DNA from: CAZGVW01 sp964529265
GTDB taxonomy: Bacteria; Planctomycetota; Phycisphaerae; Phycisphaerales; UBA1924
DNA: 19,295 bases
NCBI GenBank assembly: GCA_964529265.1
Contig: CAZGVW010000183.1
Span: 1 to 19,295, forward strand
Direction of reading: 5' to 3'
Of the stretch, positions 19,015 to 19,295 are shown in pieces. The translations under genes and the position numbers were made by a program. The notes below the pieces were generated by a model. It saw nothing but the letters and a program-made list of their open reading frames with translations, was not told the DNA's origin and made no database searches. How positions within the stretch are numbered: position 1 is the stretch's first letter; every line of letters begins with the position of its first letter.

Positions 19015-19295
19015 TTCGGGGTGGGGGGACGGAATCGTGGTGCCGCCCAGGGCGGCGGCACCACCGCACCCACATCGCGAACCCAAAGAGCGAAACCACA
19101 GCGCCCAAACCCAGCGCCCACCCCCGGCGGGCGCCCCCAGCCGGGACAGGGCCCAGGGCCAATCCCCCCCCGGGGGCGCCCGCCGGGGGGGCGCCCCGGG
19201 TATGCGCGCATCGGTTCCGCCCAGCGGGTTCCCCCCGCGGGTGCCGGGGACCAGCCCCCCTGGGCCCCACCACGATTCCGTCCCCCCACCCCGAA
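19015..19295. repeat. 28-bp inverted repeat pair reaching the window edge
   Basis: Bases 19015-19042 (starting TTCGGGGTGGGG and ending GAATCGTGGTG) are the exact reverse complement of 19268-19295, the last bases of the window. The right arm may continue beyond the end. The left arm runs into repeat copy B5. No transposase-like frame lies between the arms. Confidence 0.8.
19037..19064. repeat. Palindromic repeat, GTGGTGC family, copy B5
   Basis: GTGGTGCCGCC (19037-19047) pairs perfectly with GGCGGCACCAC (19054-19064) around CAGGGC. The preceding GGAATC shows that this copy and B4 run in the opposite orientation to B1-B3, where the reverse complement (ACCACGA plus T/C) is the right end. Confidence 0.82.

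Larger units (their letters stand above)
18720..19295. repeat. 576-bp gene-free region with tandem, palindromic and inverted repeats
   Basis: No gene is supported. It contains a 14-bp tandem duplication AGGCACCGGGCACC (18904-18917, 18918-18931, with a partial third unit), a partial GTGGTGC-family repeat (18972-18995), a full one (19037-19064), a 28-bp inverted repeat pair (19015-19042 and 19268-19295), and a very GC-rich stretch with GGGGCGCCC/GGGCGCCCC pairing around 19161-19197. The frames open here are Gly/Arg/Pro-rich and overlap in several registers. Confidence 0.75.

Noticed and set aside
19015..19295. Insertion sequence with 28-bp terminal inverted repeats.
   Set aside because: Only 225 bp lie between the arms and no transposase-like protein is encoded; kept as a repeat finding.
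1..19295. tRNA, rRNA or riboswitch genes.
   Set aside because: I saw no tRNA-like cloverleaf with a TTCGA-type T-arm, no rRNA signature and no riboswitch consensus, but this was by eye only.

Overview
The window is about 19.3 kb of very GC-rich bacterial chromosome. It most probably comes from a planctomycete of the Phycisphaerae/Phycisphaerales type. The main clue is a set of secreted proteins ending in short dockerin-like calcium loops (DLDGDG...DLALLLGAWG, often closed by a terminal WGxC) or in PEP-CTERM-like tails (proline-rich turn, short hydrophobic helix, run of arginines). The lineage is inferred from protein style; there is no rRNA or other marker gene.

Layout. (1) 1-617: the 3' end of ATP-dependent PEP carboxykinase. 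(2) 875-1720: a secreted dockerin-tailed protein, convergent with a possible glycosyltransferase (1722-2918, minus). (3) 3140-7571: a run of minus-strand genes: a TPR plus beta-barrel-like protein, then an operon of thioredoxin, TetR regulator and DinB-like protein, an AhpD/CMD-like peroxidase with a palindromic operator candidate at its promoter, and a 1-Cys (Prx6-type) peroxiredoxin. (4) 7882-10078: a plus-strand operon divergent from the peroxiredoxin, with a second TetR regulator, an exported protein carrying two SRPBCC (AHSA1-like) domains, and a small membrane protein. All junctions are ATGA overlaps. (5) 10328-14650: PEP-CTERM-like, IPT/TIG-dockerin and matrixin-like metalloprotease-dockerin proteins. 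(6) 15056-16326: a GT2 glycosyltransferase with a small membrane protein behind it. (7) 16447-18719: three minus-strand secreted proteins, two of them CHRD-domain paralogues that carry different C-terminal tails.

How the genes may work together. The 4.3-10.1 kb part has a thiol/peroxide theme (thioredoxin, AhpD-like, Prx6, DinB-like) with two TetR regulators that both carry a Gly-Cys at the start of the ligand domain, which suggests redox or electrophile control. The flanks are dominated by cell-surface proteins that share sorting-type tails.

Intergenic DNA is rich in palindromic repeats. One family (CGTGGTGCAGCC/GGCTGCACCACG) occurs in at least five places, another (CCACTGGTGG...) three times in the thioredoxin leader, and GC-rich hairpins fill 12.35-12.75 kb. 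A 28-bp inverted repeat reaches the right edge of the window. The plus strand is C-rich for most of the window whatever the gene direction, but clearly G-rich from about 16.4 to 19.06 kb, as if that segment were inverted.
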